In this document: piece by piece, positions 50,477 to 64,000 of the stretch
Position numbering within the stretch: the stretch's first letter is position 1
Layout: the number at the start of each line of letters is the position of its first letter
DNA from: Syngnathus acus
Lineage: Eukaryota > Chordata > Actinopteri > Syngnathiformes > Syngnathidae
Assembly (NCBI RefSeq): GCF_901709675.1
Contig: NC_051087.1
Span: 8,150,884-8,214,883, forward strand
DNA length: 64,000 nucleotides
Reading direction: 5' to 3'
Notes under the pieces: generated by a model
What the model was told of the DNA's origin: nothing
The model's database searches: none
The model's input: the letters and a program-made list of their open reading frames with translations, nothing else
Program-made: the position numbers and the translations under genes

Positions 50477-53400
50477 TTTCAGTAAATCTTTCCCAAAGTT
50501 TAGAGTGGAGGCCTCTAGCCTTGACACCCACATGCACTCAAACAACTCTCAGCATATTGGAGTCCTAGTGTGTATTGGAGCGACCCAGGAGAGCACAAGT
50601 GTACTGACACTTTGATAATTGTATGCCAATCACGCAGACTCTCATCTGCGCCACATTGACACACACAAAGTGGTACAAACACAATTTTGTCAGTAAGCTT
50701 TGGGGATAAACCTCATGCAAGCTCATGCACGCATGCACAAATGTCAAAGTGAGGTCAATTTGGTCAAAGCATGCCCACACAATCCAAGATGTTTTCCGCA
50801 ATGCGTCTCTCTCTGCAACCATCCTTCCTTTCTTCGTTTACTACCAGAGCTCTCATCAAACTTTAACCAGGCGGCATAAACAGCTTCAAATGGAATAAAA
50901 CACTACAGCCAGTTACAGTTGGACCTCAGACATACTCCAGTCTCACATATATAACATGGAGTAGCACTCGCAATGTTAATCTCTTACAGGAACTGTACTT
51001 GAATTACTAAAAACGTCCTACATTGGCAATTTATGTGATTGAATTTCACATAAGGTGTTTGAATAGTCCCCTTAGTCCTAGTACCCCATTTCTTTTCCAA
51101 AGTCCAAAACAATGTATATGTAAACGCACACACACCCTGGTGTGTATATATATATATAGTAAATGTAGGTGTCGATGTAGTGACCAGTTCCCTGCAATGT
51201 AATTTAACATAGCTGTAATGCGCTTGAAAGGTGTTTGAATATGACCTTGCAAAAGGGGGCCTGACTATGATATATGATCCCTCTGCTGTATGTAAGGAAT
51301 ATGCCGTACAACTGCTGAACACCACAGTCGTCATGTTCTGCAGTGTATTGGCGCCATTATTTGCCTACCAGCTCATTCTTATCTTCTCAAGTGGAGTTGC
51401 TGTTTGAGTCAAGTATTGAGCGTGTCGGGTCATTGGCCCAGCTGAAAAATGTCTATATCCACAAACCTTAAACTTGGCTGCCATTTCTAGAGCAGCTTTG
51501 TACCAAATTGCCCAAGCAAGCCATTCTACTCGACTGAGTTCGTAGTAGGGTCAATGTAATTTCTGACTTGTGCAGTAATCAATTACATTCCATGTAAACT
51601 TTTATTACAGGCATAGAACAGCCCCTCCCCTCCCTCCTTTGATGGAAACTTCACTTAAAGTACAATTCCTGGAATAGGAAGAGATATATTTATATTTTAT
51701 CTTTAGACACGACTCAAAACACATCACCAACTTGGGAAATGACCCTCTACTTTGTTGTTTGTGCATCAAAATATTGATTTCCAAGACAGAATTTAAATTT
51801 CATGCTTCAAGTGAGACAATTTGATATAAATATATAAATATACTGTACAGACCCATGAATGACAAACATGTCACTAACCCTCTACTCAATAAACACACAC
51901 AGCAAACAGGTTATTGTAACACACAAGGAACAGAACTGTCAAGACCAGGTGGTGATAAAAACCTAACAAGTGGACATGACATGAACAAAAGGCACAAGTA
52001 AACAAGACATTGGAAAAAAACAATATACTACATTCAAAGCAATTCAAAAGTCCATAAGCGTAAATCACGACAGTGGACATTCAAGTTGTTGTTGGTGTCC
52101 GGTAATTGGAAACATCAGGTATGACTCACTCAAAGGTTTTGTTGAACTTAAAAATAGAGTTGAATAGAAGACTCAAATTTTAATTAGGCAACAAGTGTAT
52201 TTTATTTTTCAGTTTTTCCTTATCTAACCACAAAAGTAGAGAAATTGGTCCTTCAACACAACCCCTTTTACCGTCCTGATCAAAATGGTCTATTGTCCAT
52301 ATCTGTATTTTAGAATTGAATAGGTGTGTGGAAAGGATTCAATTTAGGAAAAAGTACACAAAATAATCATCTTCTATTTAATTCCATCTGAACAAAAGTA
52401 AAAACACCCTTTTAACCAACACCAGTGTTCAGGGCTGTTTTTCTGTGCTTATTTCAACCAAGAAATATTGTCTTGTTCTGACAAAATTGCTGTAATGGTA
52501 CCAACTTTATCTTCTAAAACAATGATTGCTTTGAGGAGTTGTAAAACAGTCTAACCATTTTGTGTGGATTCACATTTTATGTTTGAATTTGGATACTTGT
52601 TTTAATTTTTCTCCATTAGGATTTAGTTGTGCTCTCCAGTCGACTGCTCGTGCTTGCTAACGTCCCCACCCTTGTTGAACCAACATTCCACTCTGCCATT
52701 GGCTATATCACAGTCTTGTCCCAGTGTGCCAGTGTCATAGTGACCGCCTGATGAATCCCCACCGAAACTCATCCACCCAAAGCTTCTCACTTGACTTTAT
52801 TGAAGGCTCTTTAGTAGTCCATCCCCCACCTGCCCCATGCGACTGAGTCGGGAATGATATGATTGGTTGTTCCCCAGGTGAAGGTGGACATCCACTGGCT
52901 TCTGTGATTGATGTGACAGGTCTGAAAAGTGTAGAAAGTGTATTGATGATGTCTAGTGACATGAAAGAAGGTGTATCTATTCATTTGTCAAAAACCTGCA
53001 CATTGAGGCATTCACTGCTCATGGGAACTGCATGGGGGAGCCCCCTCATAATTTGGAATGGGCCCTGAATGTAAATTTTTCGAAAATAAATTTAGAGTGA
53101 GGGATAGAACACACCTGGACATATCGCATGACTGTGGTAGGGTAGTTGATCCGAAATATAATCCATGCCAGTTTGGTGACAATCTGTTATTCAATACCAC
53201 GACTGCTCAAAGGTCAAATGAAAAGACTTGCCTATCCAAAGCATTGCTCGGAGTCTAGACTATTCACCTGTTCTGCTATCACATCCTACTAAAGTGTTTA
53301 AGAAAATTAACATGAGAGAGACAGTATAGTTTAGCTGAAATTTTACATTAATGTATTGAATATCATACAGGTTTCCTATCCATAAAGGTTTGTCTGGCAA

Positions 53401-54737
53401 TATAGGTGACTGCGTACACCAGTTCTTCAAGTTGTAAGAGAAGAACAAAGGTCATCCACCGAATGTGAGAAGACGCACGTTTAAGCAAATTTGAAGCCAT
53501 TTTGACACAGTACCCTGTTGGGGTATGAGGTAAAAAGACAGGCCGGCCCTGGGAGAGATGATAAAACGGTGGTGTTTCCTCAAGCAGCAAATTTGTTGAG
53601 ATCTCAGGGTTAGTGCCGCATGACACAAAATCCCCGTAGGAGAATAGTGAGAAGGACAGGTGCGCGCATTCCAAGTTGAGCCACTGTTTACAACAGTTTG
53701 AACAAAAACAAACACAAAATGAGACTGGCGCTCAACAAATCTTGGTGGAAAAATTGTTGCCATTCTATAACACACAATAGTCTCAAGCAGACTTTGAGTA
53801 AAATGATATCAAGTGGATTCTCCAGATCCGCTACAAAATATAATAGTGAAATCTTCCTTGATATATGTAGCACCATAAAGTGATGAGGAAATGCTTTATT
53901 TTTCATACACAAAAGAACCTTGGCACTCCTGCAAAGACACAATTTGCATCATTAACCAGTTAATTATCTACATTAACTACACTTCAAGTCCAAGCACATC
54001 ACAACTGATGAAAATGATGTTCTGAAGGCATTTGTTACAGTTTAAAATTATTCCATTTGTACCTCTCTTTTGTAAAACAGACATATCTCTATGAATAACG
54101 GCATCGGTTTCAAGAGTTATTTTGCCGCAGTTTTGAAAGAAGAAAATTCGCAGACCAGCTTACAAGCATTTACATCAAATTGTCACATTGCTCCGAAATG
54201 TAACATTTGAGACATTTGTGCAAATAGTTTTGTGTACGGAATGTGTCAGTGGCATCTGTTTACCCACTCGTGTCTGCCCTCCACCTTAGATGTTATTAAA
54301 TGTCGCATCTACCTTTTTAAATAGCATTGACTTCACTTAACACAGCCCTGGCGAGGTTCCTCTTCTACTGACTGTATTGGTGGGAGGCAAAAGTGCACAT
54401 ATTCTAATGTACCGTACAGACAGTCAGCATAGCTCAGCATGGCTCTGTGTTGAAGCTTAGGTGCACTTAGTCTAAAGTGACTCTTTCGCATCAGCTTCTA
54501 AGGTCTCCATCAAAATCAATAGAGAGAATTGGTCTGGTGGTTCCCCAGGGAAGGTTACAATATGTGATGCGACTTGCTTTGTGTGTGTGCGTGCGTGTGT
54601 GTGTCGGGGGACATAGTATTGAGTCCAGGAGGCAGGATAGAGGAGAGTAAGCTTACGGGATGCCATAATGGATCTACAACACACTCCTTCCCCCTGACTA
54701 AGTCCCCCCCCCCTCCCCCCTCTCTGTGTTTCTCTGT

Positions 54738-54766
54738 CTCTCTCTCTCTCTCTCTCTATCTCTCTT
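54738..54766. repeat. (CT)n microsatellite
   Basis: CT repeats with one A break follow a C-rich patch at about 54705-54720. Confidence 0.85.
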
Positions 54767-57700
54767 CCTGGCTACTTTCATTCAACCCCGCGTTTCTTGG
54801 CATGACCTCACCTCCTCAAACTCCGGTCGTAAGACCTCTAAGCTCTCTAATCCCCCTCTTCTCTTTGGTCTCAACTCATCTCCTCCTCTTGGTCCACCTC
54901 GCTCTCCTCCCTCAAGTCCTCGCTATCTTCTCCCTCCCCTTCTATGGCCTGCGGATGTCGAATGCAAAATATTTGGTATGCCCTTGCTGAGGGGGTGATG
55001 TGAAGCTCTCAGTGACTATTTTTCTGTCTAATTGTCACAAATTATTGACATCGCACGTGGCCTAAAGTCAAACCGTCAAGTACAAGTGGAACTTTCAACT
55101 GTGGTTGTACAATTGCGCATTGTCGATCGGAAAAAAGCTTCTAAGGGCATACAACTCCAAACAACTGCCGCATATGATGCAGGACAAGACATTAGGGACC
55201 TAATGGACCGCAGCGACATGAAAAACATCATAATTTAACCAAATTGTTCAGAAAAATTGGGTCCATTTAAAAAGTCACAATATCTGAACAAGATATAGCA
55301 GCAACAGAATATGAAACGATTCCACACCAATCCTGTGGGTGGTGATGATCTGGTGAGTCATTGCACCAAGTAACAAGCTCAGATTTTCCAGAGCCAAAAA
55401 AAAAAAAGGTGAGGATTTCACACCTGCATGGATGGCTGTTCGACTGTAATTTCAAACTAATTAAATAAGCTACACAGAGAAGTGCACCTGTGTCAACTAG
55501 AGGGAATTCAGACTTGGCTACATCGGAGCTTGTAAGCATCCATTGGACACGCTGCAAAGGGCACTTCAGCATCTTTTATGTATTGCACACTGTGCACATC
55601 CTTCCTGTAATGGACGTTGTGTGAAATTATTTGACTCTCCTCCAGAATTTTTTGCTTGAGTCCTATACCTTCCCAGAAGCAGTCTGGGATGTTTGATTTA
55701 GGAATCTGGAATTTTTCTGGCCAAGAAAGAATGTTTTTTTTCCATGGGAAATTTGGGAAAGCCAAGCATAATAATAAAAGACAAGCTAACATCAAAAGAA
55801 ATCTATTGCTCCTATAGATTTGCGAAGCTAGTGACTGCATAAAAGCCATGTGTGATTGAACCCAGGGTGTGTGGGAACAGGATGTACTTTGCATCAGCAG
55901 CTGTATCAGCACCAATTGTCACAAGGCCGTGAAATACAATCTAGCACAACTACAATAATTCATGATCAATTTGTCTGACATTTCAAAACAATTTACATGT
56001 AGTTAAGCCCTCCCCGCTGATTCACATTTTTCCTGTTGTGTATATGTTAAAAATGGCTCACTCTCTTAGAGGATGCAATGTTAATGAATAAACACACTCG
56101 TTTGGGAATTTCCTGAAATGAGATGATTGCAAAGGTACCAGGAGTTCACCTGACACCAGCAATACAACCCTTTAAATTGCACAAAATCCTCGATGCGCCT
56201 GGTTAGTTACCATATCTATTTGTATGAGCAATCAACTTTGGGCATAAATCAGACCCAAAACGTATTTGACACTGTACTGTCTTCCTAAGCTGCTCTATTT
56301 GTCTAGCCATCCAACTCAAACTCATAGAACTGCATGACCTGTATGTGGCAGTTAAATGCGCTGAACTGGTGTTATGTTAATATCATCATTCTAATGAGTA
56401 TGGAGAATAGACCTCTGGCCTCCACCTTACGCTCAGCTGTTAAGGGTGTTGACCGTGATGATGGAAGGAGTAAAGGACAGCATCTTAACATTTATTTCAT
56501 TTTCAAACCAAACTAGTGCAGTATGTAATAAAGGCCATTTTAGCAGCGCTGCCATGTTCGCCCCATTGACCTAATTCCAGTTGTTTTAATATGCTGCCGT
56601 TCTTAATAACCAACGAGTACAGCTCACTACAAGCATGGCCTGCACAAATCATCTGCAACATGCAAGCTCGGAGAAAGTAATACCTTGGGTACAGCAAGCG
56701 GGAATATTCAAAAACTGTCACAGTTGGATCTTTTGCCAACAAGCCCTAATTGTCAATGACTAATAAAAACTCAGGGCACACTGAGATTTTCCAAATGCCC
56801 ACGCACCAAACAATTAACGTTAATGCGATGTCGAACCAATGCCAGAAATAAATGTTTTCAAATAGGCAAATCAAAAGCCACAACTTGATTGCTCCAAATG
56901 TACCCTCCATTCCAAAGTACCCCACTCTAGTCCAATTGATGGCAGGAATAATTCACACTGGATGGCAGTTGCCAAATATTCCCTTCAAGCATTTCCACTG
57001 TCTCTTGTTCTTCCTTGGCTGTCATCATGATCAAATTTTATTTCATTGGACATAATTTATGGACTTAATTTAGTTTTTCTCAATCAATATACTGTAACAC
57101 TTTGTTCCATAATAACTATGTCCAAATTTAGAGTTTGAGTGACTTATTTGGGTTTCTTTCAGCTCTGAATGTGGCTAATAATTGTATAAACATTACGGCT
57201 ATCAAACGATTTTACTTTCAAATGATAATTTATTTATCACACAAACTAATTCTGAATATTCTTGTTACAACTAACATAAAACAGAGAAATATGGTTGCCT
57301 GATGCAAAGATGTTCTCGTCTCACGTCCATTTAAAATATATTGTATTTCATCAATCAAATAATTTAACAAAAACGGCATGTGTTGGAATAATCTTGGAAA
57401 AAATGAACACAAATGAGAATTAGGCTGAGTACACCTGAAAAACACATCACACGTCAAGCCAAGATCAACAGCAGAGCAGCACCTAGAATCTTTCTATAAT
57501 TGAAATGGCAATTTAATTTTTAAGCCATGTGGTGCTCAAACATTGAAATCAATCGTATGACTTAAATGCTGGAAGCGCACGGAGATCAGCGCCAATGTGT
57601 GTTGTGCAAACAGTGGAAAATAGGAAAAGCACATTGACATGCTGTGAGGCACCTTGTGGTGTTTGTGTGGATTTGACATCTTTGCCACTTGTGTGTAACA

Positions 57701-57776
57701 GCACGACAACCAGGGTAGTAGGAGCAAGGAGATGTGTTCTTAGACGCCCCACTAAGGCATTAATCCATGATTCATA

Positions 57777-57809
<33 letters not shown>

Positions 57810-57817
57810 TGTGTGTT
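57777..57817. repeat. (GT)n with central GCGCGC
   Basis: The tract is alternating purine-pyrimidine, GTGTGT-GCGCGC-GTGTGT. A shorter GCGT/GT block follows at 57911-57931. Confidence 0.9.
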
Positions 57818-59174
57818 CATGCATATCATGTGGTAAACTTGAAGTGACAGATTACAGCTAGGTAAACGCCTCTAACTTTTAACTAGGGCCATGGAATGTG
57901 TATGCATATCGTGCGTGCGTGTGTGTGTGTTTATTGCCGTTTTACATTTTGTCCCTAGATGTGTTTCTGGAGGTTCTTTATGAGCCACTGTTGATGTGTA
58001 ATGACTAAAAAAAAGCCCAAGGAATTATGATTCGCCCAGTGAACAAACCACCCTTCATTTTGAATGTAATCGCTCTAAAAGCATTATTCCTCCTCATTGG
58101 TGAACTTTCCAAAAACAGATGTGAGTAAAGTTCAAATCAAAAAGTAAAGCTATGACTCAAACAAAGAGGAGCAGTGATACATCAATGCCTGCAAGGGTGG
58201 CAAGAACGCAGTGTTAGATGAGAGGCATTCAGAAGCTTTGTGGCATGACTCAGGCATTGTTAAAATGTCGCGTGATGGGGGCGGAGGGGTTATGGAGTGA
58301 AGATGGGAAGAAGAAGAAGCACCCAATGAGAGGAGATAGAAATCAGTTAATAGAAATGCTATCTAATGACTTCAGTGACAGAGTGGTTCCCATTTGCCAA
58401 ATGACTTCTACTTCAATATATCTGACAATTTCTAATTTGGCCAATTAAAGCGGTGTTTCATGATGTGAGTATAATGCTCATTGGAAAATACAAAAAATAG
58501 AACAAAAGGCAATGATGGGGACTGCAAATGAACAATGTGATTATCATGAGACCATTACAATATTGTGCAATTGTAGAAGTGTTCCTAGAACTGTTTGGTG
58601 ATGCACATTACTAAATTGTGTCTGACTGTTTTATTTCTACATGGTCATATTTTTGTGTCATAATTACACAATCTCTTTGGTGGACAACAACCTACATTTT
58701 GTGGAACTAGTTAGTGGACAAGCCAATCCAGTGGATTATAATTTGGCGAGCTACCATATGTATATTTATAGGCAGCTTGCATTTTATGAATTTCATCTAA
58801 TGGAAAAACTGGAGGAATCTCATGAAAGATTGAAGCGGGAACAGATTTATATCAGTGGATGGATGGGCGGATGGACTGATGGCTTGGTGGCATATTTTTG
58901 TACAAAACAAAAGCCACTAAATTCTCACCAAGATAACCTCTTTTATTTCCAAATAGTGCTAAGTAAGATGGCTTTATCATTGCATGCATACACATTGGGC
59001 AAGTTGGCTTCATTTTGAATCTTTCACTGGTCTGGAAGGAACAAAAGCTGATTTCCAGCATCTATGCACAGCTCAGTGGACAAGAAGGATGATTTTGCGA
59101 TTTTGGATTTTGCGGGAGGTGGTTTTCCATTTTTCATGCAGACGAAGAATTTGACACCTGAACATTTTTGACAG

Positions 59175-59215
59175 GTGTGTGTGTGTGTGTGTGTGTGTGG
59201 GAGGGGGGGGGGGGG
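59175..59215. repeat. (GT)n followed by poly-G
   Basis: Twelve GT units run into a G tract whose longest run is 13 G (59203-59215). The combination favours Z-DNA and G-rich structures. Confidence 0.9.
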
Positions 59216-62200
59216 CTGTAGGAGTGAGAGAGACCCCACTGAACATTAACCACGGCCAAAGTTGAACATGAAAAAAATTTTAATCATGGTTCCCAGTCAG
59301 CCTGGTGGATTGACTGAATTATGTGCATGAGCAAATGTACGCGTGTGCAAGTGTGCGAACAGGCACACAGATGGCTGCAGGTATATTAGAAATTGTGTAG
59401 GGAGTAAAGGGACCAAGACTACTCTCACTAGTGATAAAGAAGCAAATAGTCTTATGTGACCCCGAAGTGACTCCTCATAGGAAAAAAAAAAGGAATTGGA
59501 TCCACAGGCTGACATGTTTAATACTAAATGTAACAAGATGGAAGTATGACTAGGGACCTCTGCCATGTTAGATTACAGAATCCACCTTCTCTCGCTTCAA
59601 TAGTAACTTTCTATTAATGGTGGTATTGCCTCCTGTGACAAAGGGCAAGAGTTGGGGCTTTTTTTTTAATTTTTTTGGGTAGAGGGTAGTTGATGTGTTT
59701 GTGGATTGTAATGTAATCAAACTGTGTAGAGCTTGCATATTGTACCAAGCCAATTATCTACTGCATTTTAGGAAAGATCCTGTATTTTGCGCTTGTGAGT
59801 GCCTCATTCTTGTTAGAGAGCACACAGTTGATTGCCGCTCAACTACTTCTTTTTTAATTCATTAACAAAATAGTATAATTGGCATCTTTTAATGCTACTA
59901 GTTATTCCAGGAGATGGTATTGTAATTTGGCTCTATATGATACACACAACCATGTTTCATTGTTTGATGCCCAGTTAAGTGAACATCCTTCAAGTCAAAG
60001 TCAAGATCCATTCTCCTGTATCGAATTCCTATTCTTCAGATATATTCCAATCCTTTTAATCTTTCTTTCCATGGGAAAGTCAAACAGTGCATTTACTAAA
60101 GGCCCCTCACATATTTACTGCGTAGCGTCATCAATATTGTCCAATCATTTCAGCAACGTTAACAGTATCGGGTCCTTGCATGGCACCTGCTTGTTCAACA
60201 AAAACAATGCATGACCTTATAAATTACAAACATCAGTTTTATGAGCAGTCGGATATGCTCATTTTATTTTATGTGCCGATTGAGGTTTCAATGTTATGTT
60301 TCCAGTTCATTTTCTAATCTGTTCCACTTACTGCCAATTTCCACCTTTGGCCAGAGGGAAGAACTGCACTTTCTAAAACATGGAAATAATACAAATTATG
60401 TTTTTATTCTAATGCAGAATAATGCTTAAACCAAACTCCCTAAACATATGCCCAATGAATACGCCAAACTGAATTAAATCTTATGACTGCAAAGAGGAAG
60501 AATTTCCAAGCTGTTGTTTTCCACGCCTTGGCTTTGGAGCAAGTAACATTTTTTGGTCGCCAATTTCAACAGTCTGGCTCCTCCCACTCAGAGAAGTTAC
60601 AGTCCATGCTGCCAGAGTTTATGGACTGTGTGTGTGTCGCTCAACTTGTTGCTCCCGATCCTGGCGGCCATACTGAAAAATGAGGGAAGGAGCGCTGTGA
60701 GCCGTACATGAATCATTGAGATGCTGAGCTGTGGGGATGCCGTCGATAGAAGCGCCGCAAGTGACTATGGCTGCAGTGAGGCTCATGATTGTTCAAGAGA
60801 TCCACTTTAAAGTTGTTAATATCATTAATGATGGTAGTGGTGTGTATTGTGTGATGAGTCTTGCAATATGAGAACATGTTTTTTTTTTTTAAATTTCAAA
60901 TACAGGCATCAGTATTGTCAAAAATGCTCATACATTTTCGTACCGGACCAGAAGTTGTTGATGGTCCACATTCGTTCTGCCATTACCGTTGATGTGTCAC
61001 ACACCTGCCTAGAATAAAACCCTCTGTCCAGTTTCACGGAGGTCCTTTTTTTAAGGTTCATATGGAATTGATAACTGAGTTTCCTATAGCAATCTGTTTT
61101 AAAATGTCTGCAGTTTCAGATATCAACAAATCACTCTCCAAATGTTTTAAAATCGTTTTTCTTTAAAAATGGTCCGTGTAAGCAGTCCCATACATTGGAT
61201 TGCAAACAAATAAAATTTCACCTAAATAAGTAAAAAGCAGATACATTTGAGATTGCTCAAACCAGGTCTAAATTGATGTGTATAATAAATATTTGAATAT
61301 CAAATATGATGATTTGTGCTTTTCAAGGAACACTTTGTTGTGAAAACCCAACACCTTGAGACCAACAGTCTCATAATTACTTTTTTGAAATTAATCTGAA
61401 ATAAATCATTTCATAGCGAAATTCTTCTCAATGCATAAATGAGCAATCTCCCCGAGACGGTACATGTTGGTGTATCGTAATCCTTAAACTGTTAGGTATT
61501 AAATCATTTGCTCAGCGTTTTGATAACTTTTTAAAAATAGAGAGATGAGACTTGGGTGTAAGTCTGTTTTCACAACTCCTTCACTCCCTCCTTATTAACT
61601 CATGTCCTGTGGAAGCTAACCTTCTAGCACCACCACCCTCCACCATCTGTATTAATTACACTCCAGTGTGGATCAGGGAGGATTTATTAGATGCAGGCAG
61701 GCTTAGGGTTGCTGGCATTTTATTTATTAATGATGATCATGATAATCCGCCTTTCAGGTAGAATGGGAATTCATGTGTGAGGGTACCAGGCGGGTTTCAG
61801 ATTGTCAGAGGTAAAGTGATGTCTATATACTTATCTACATAAAGGATGAACATAATCATTGATTGTTAAGAGGCATGTTGATTGTGTGGAGTAGATTGCT
61901 GATAAATGATGTCTTGAAGTAATCAAGGTAAAACGAGATCCACTAATTGTCTGTAAACAGCAGACATACCGTTGATTCAGTCCTAATGAGTTTGTTGTCT
62001 AAAAAAGTAAACGCGACATCAATTATAGGGACTCCTATCCCCGCATCACTGACAATCTTACTTTGCTAAAAAGTATATTTTTGTTTGTATTCTGGTTCTT
62101 TGTTTTGCCATTGTTTTCTCCTCCCAGGCTGACATTTTTCTTCCATGTGCCTCCTCGGCTCAGCTTCACTCTTAACCTCACTTTGTGACCCCTATCGCTC

Positions 62201-63189
62201 TTTCCGTACTTTTGTTGCTTGCTCGCAGCCCCCTCCCCCCATTATTTTTGACAGGTGAGGCTTTACAGCTTATTGCTTCACTCCTTCCTAAAGTGCTTGC
62301 TTCTGTCCTCCACATAAACACCATTTTTGGTCCTTTATAGTCCAAAACACCAGTCTTTTTTATCCAATTATCCGCTGTCAGTACATTTCCAATGCCAGGC
62401 GGCCATGTTGTCTGACTTTCTTTGTGTCCTCTGTAACCTTTCCAATCGTCACTTTACCTTTCATTCATTGATTTCTTTATTCCCTCAATGCCAGATCCTC
62501 TCACACTCCCTACCTCTCCTCCAACATCACACTCACGTATGTCCATTTGCACAAACTCCAGCCATCCTCCAATATCCTTCTCTTGCTTTCCTCTACACGT
62601 CTTTACCACCAGGCCAAAAAAAGTGTTGCATTATTATGCAGACTTCTTTGTTGCTGTATTTTTTTTCCAACCAATGCAATCCTTTTATCTACCAGCCTCT
62701 AGAATTAATAATTGGGAGCTATAAACCATTTGCTAGCCCACCACCCAACCCCCACTGCTCTCAAATTGAAGTGATTGATGGCTGGTGGGAGTTCAAGCCA
62801 GCTGTGATGTAATGATGCCACAGCAAGACAGGTAATAAAAAATGGCAAAAAGTGAATTTTGGTAAATGCTCTAAGCCGATTGTAGCCCTTCGCTATAGAT
62901 CCAATACGAATAACATGCAAATGAAAATATACCGTTTTATTATTATTTTGACGAGAGGGAGTCAACATGTCTTCAACAGCTCTCTTAAAGGCACACAAAC
63001 ACACTCAAAGGTTTATTACCCTCATAGTGCATCAAATATGTGTTTTGAAATGCACATCCTCTTGAATTGTAGTTTTAAAATTTCTTTGTAGACTTTCAAC
63101 TGCTGCAGACAAATACAAACAAAACAATAAAAAAAAAATAAAAAAAACATTTATTCACAAATTCCTCTTCTGAGAAACCAAACATACAG

Positions 63190-63226
63190 ACCGCGGCCCC
63201 CCGTGGGGACAAGCGGTAAAGAAAAT
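63190..63226 (+). mobile_element. tRNA-derived SINE, extreme 3' tail
   Basis: ACCGCGGCCCCCCGTGGGG followed by ACAAGCGGTAAAGAAAATTG resembles the end of the SINE family just before the GGATGG tail. It is followed directly by an AT/GT microsatellite (63229-63255), which probably grew from the SINE tail. Confidence 0.5.
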
Positions 63227-63228
63227 TG

Positions 63229-63255
63229 ATATATATATATATATATGTGTGTGTG
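63229..63255. repeat. (AT)n(GT)n compound microsatellite
   Basis: About nine AT units are followed by about four GT units. Confidence 0.9.
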
Positions 63256-64000
63256 ATGTGCGTGTGTCTCCTTACCAAGTTGCTTTCCTTTAGTCTCGTA
63301 GACAGACTGGTAGACAAATAATGAAATAATTTCTTAACTAAGCTGAACAAAATATTATCTTGCCCTACCTTAAACACTTTGAAATATTATGAAAATATAT
63401 CATTTTTGTGACCTAAAAAAGAATTTTTGCTTTGTCCTCCATGTTCGTGTAATGTGATGAAGTGACAGTAAAGAGCTTATCATCAATGGACATCAACAGC
63501 TGATGTTTATCACCCCAATGGTTGCAGTAAGCCATGTTTATTTTTGTGTGATAAGGCCAAGTGTAATTGAAGAACTCGTTTAAATATTGCTGTGACCTTG
63601 TCTTTGGTCCCTGTTTGTGTCCCTATAGGGAAAAGAACGATGCTTGTGCTTTTAAGTTATTCTGAGTTGCTTTATGATTAATTACTCAGAGGATAAGATG
63701 GATGCCATTATACAGTGCATGGACACACACACACATTACCGATATATGTATAGACATCTTTGCTTTTAAGCATGCAGAATTTAAATGTATGACGGGGGTT
63801 GCTTTCTATGTTTGTGTGTGTCTGATTGAGGGGTGGGATGACATTTCCTGGATCATGTAGCAACGTGTGTTTGATCTTCACTTTCATCTTCCCTGCAAAG
63901 AAAGCCAACATTACTGGGTCTCTCTCTTTCTGCTCTCTTCTTCCTACATTTTGTGTCTTGAGTCGACCTATGTGTGTGCGTGCGTGCGTGCCAACGTCTA

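Larger units (their letters stand above)
38801..64000 (+). other. sgcz intron 1, second part (continues past the window)
   Basis: This part holds a microsatellite cluster (38838-39441), a Tc1 relic (41580-42237), a MITE (46409-46780), SINE copies (48725-48842, 50204-50476 and about 63190-63226) and several CA/GT repeats. A minus-strand exon-like frame lies at 41005-41243. Stretches 42240-46400, 51200-54550, 55000-57500 and 60000-62300 show nothing I can name. A pyrimidine-rich plus strand at about 62100-62700 yields a long but non-ATG frame. Confidence 0.7.

Noticed and set aside
52735-53068. Overlapping frames on both strands at 52735-53068
   Set aside because: Each is about 70-75 codons with no domain, splice signals or repeat match. 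Overlap on opposite strands is typical of chance.
55508-55915. 135-codon minus-strand frame
   Set aside because: No homology recognised and no convincing splice signals at its edges. Its composition is like the surrounding intron.
62327-62812. 161-codon frame on the plus strand
   Set aside because: It does not begin with ATG and lies in pyrimidine-rich sequence, which avoids stop codons by composition. No motif was recognised.
22645-64000. sgcz exon 2 and the sgcz-intron microRNA miR-383
   Set aside because: Mammalian SGCZ hosts miR-383 in an intron. I saw neither its seed-containing mature string nor the GWRKRCLYFF exon here. A computed search would be more reliable than my scan.

Overview
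This is nuclear DNA from a vertebrate, most likely a percomorph (spiny-rayed) teleost fish. The evidence is intron-split vertebrate genes with canonical GT-AG borders, an AT-rich background with many CA/GT microsatellites, tRNA-derived SINEs ending in GGATGGATGG-type tails, hAT-like and Tc1-like DNA transposon remnants, and compact introns (87 and 168 bp) in one gene. I see no operons, bacterial genes, phage or CRISPR.

Two genes are supported. On the minus strand, positions 17052 down to 1838 carry the first six coding exons (255 codons) of tusc3. This encodes the Ost3/Ost6-family oxidoreductase subunit of the oligosaccharyltransferase. All five internal exon joins keep frame. The final roughly 90 codons lie beyond the left edge. 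On the plus strand, 22606-22644 is the 13-codon first coding exon of sgcz (zeta-sarcoglycan). The rest of the window to 64000 is its first intron, and I did not find exon 2. The two genes are head to head with 5,553 bp between start codons. Human TUSC3 and SGCZ are also divergent neighbours, on 8p22, so this is conserved synteny.

Layout: 1-1837 tusc3 intron 6 with an hAT-like MITE; 1838-5373 exons 6 to 2; 5374-16947 the large tusc3 intron 1 with a Tc1 relic, a nested MITE/SINE insertion and a near full-length SINE; 16948-17052 tusc3 exon 1; 17053-22605 divergent intergenic region with SINEs, a MITE, microsatellites and the sgcz leader; 22606-22644 sgcz exon 1; 22645-64000 sgcz intron 1 with SINE, MITE and Tc1 remnants and microsatellites.

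The genes do not share a pathway beyond both products passing through the ER membrane: TUSC3 acts in N-glycosylation, and sarcoglycans are N-glycosylated membrane proteins. I found no evidence of a novel biological system. The points most worth checking are a purine-rich, splice-acceptor-flanked reading frame antisense within sgcz intron 1 (about 41000-41243), coding-like patches in tusc3 intron 2, upstream ORFs before the sgcz start, and unique AT-rich blocks that could be conserved enhancers. Positions were read by eye; repeat borders are approximate unless a target-site duplication is cited.
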